From NCBI GenBank assembly GCA_023263235.1, contig JALQXE010000069.1:1-6706 (forward strand): a DNA stretch of 6,706 nt. Reading direction: 5' to 3'. The DNA comes from Sediminibacterium sp. (GTDB taxonomy: Bacteria > Bacteroidota > Bacteroidia > Chitinophagales > Chitinophagaceae). The stretch's first letter is position 1, and each line of letters begins with the position of its first letter. The notes under the pieces are model-generated. The model had not been told where the DNA came from, did not search any database, and worked only from the letters and a program-made list of their open reading frames with translations. Shown here piece by piece: positions 6,366 to 6,706 of this stretch. The translations under genes and the position numbers were made by a program.

Positions 6366-6706
6366 ATGCGAAAATTCCTACGTTTAATTACGGTTCCTTT
6401 GCTACTATTGGGTCTTGTTGCTAACGCACAAACAAGAACAATAAAAGGACAGGTAGTTTCAGCTACAGACGGTAAAGCCGTTGCTGGTGCTACTATTTCA
6501 GTTAATGGATCAAAAGTCTCTGCTATTACTAGCGAAGATGGTTCATTTGCTGTAAACGTTTCTGGAACAGTTACTCTATCTGTAAAGTCAGTTGGCTTTT
6601 CAGCTAAAACAGTTTCTGTTGCCGGAGATCAAAACACTGTTAAAGTTTCTTTGACAGAAGAATCATCACAATTAAATGAAATTGTGGTAACTGGTTACAC
6701 TGCTCA
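6366..6706 (+). CDS. SusC/RagA-family TonB-linked outer membrane protein, N-terminal part (cut by window end)
   Basis: The first 113 codons are visible and the frame is still open at the last base. The product starts with a clear signal peptide (MRKFLRL, a Leu/Val-rich core, then VANAQ; cleavage expected after ANA at residue 21). A carboxypeptidase-regulatory-like domain follows at about 25-100 (IKGQVVSATDGKAVAGATIS, then SEDGSFAV and a VGF segment). The last residues, LNEIVVTGYTA, match the start of the plug domain in SusC/RagA proteins (consensus LDEVVVTGYG). Such proteins normally run to about 1000 residues and import glycans, peptides or other nutrients with a SusD-like lipoprotein partner, usually encoded just downstream; that part lies outside the window. 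The gene is divergent from the pxp operon and has a good promoter of its own. Its codons (many GCT, GTT, ACT, TCT) look more biased than those of its neighbours, which may point to high expression. Confidence 0.9.
   Translation, partial: MRKFLRLITVPLLLLGLVANAQTRTIKGQVVSATDGKAVAGATISVNGSKVSAITSEDGSFAVNVSGTVTLSVKSVGFSAKTVSVAGDQNTVKVSLTEESSQLNEIVVTGYTA

Noticed and set aside
1..6706. CRISPR arrays, insertion sequences or phage attachment repeats, including at the tRNA 3' end
   Set aside because: No regularly spaced repeats, transposase or integrase frames, or second copy of the tRNA 3' end were seen in the window.

Overview
The window looks like the chromosome of an AT-rich member of the Bacteroidota. 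Three things suggest this. It carries two outer-membrane proteins that start with a carboxypeptidase-regulatory-like domain followed by a plug: an outer membrane beta-barrel family protein and the start of a SusC/RagA-type TonB-linked protein. There are matches to the Bacteroidota promoter pattern (TTTG, about 20 bp, TAnnTTTG). Clear Shine-Dalgarno sequences are missing before the genes. A family such as Chitinophagaceae is a reasonable guess, but the sequence alone does not fix it.

Layout. Bases 65-137 encode tRNA-Ala(GGC) with the G3:U70 identity pair and no encoded CCA. Three bases after its end, the ATG of an 803-residue outer-membrane beta-barrel protein begins (141-2552, +). This gene meets the next one tail to tail, with stop codons sharing bases 2549-2552. 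From 6131 back to 2549 the minus strand carries a tight four-gene operon: pxpB, pxpC, pxpA and an Nramp-superfamily transporter of the YcsG type. A divergent intergenic region of about 230 bp (6132-6365) holds a good Bacteroidota promoter and several short inverted repeats. It leads into the start of a SusC/RagA-family gene on the plus strand, cut off by the window end.

How the genes work together. PxpA, PxpB and PxpC form the ATP-dependent prokaryotic 5-oxoprolinase, which turns 5-oxo-L-proline (pyroglutamate) into L-glutamate. The transporter is translationally overlapped with pxpA and is probably part of the same job. Both positions that bind metal in true Nramp transporters are replaced (DPGN to GPGF in TM1, MPH to GGY in TM6), so it is unlikely to be an ordinary Mn/Fe importer. 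An organic substrate linked to the operon, such as 5-oxoproline, is an inference worth testing. The outer-membrane proteins on either side are not obviously linked to oxoproline metabolism.

The most interesting points are the metal-motif-less Nramp relative in the oxoprolinase operon, and the tRNA-to-mRNA junction, where 3' processing of the tRNA would leave a nearly leaderless mRNA for the beta-barrel protein.
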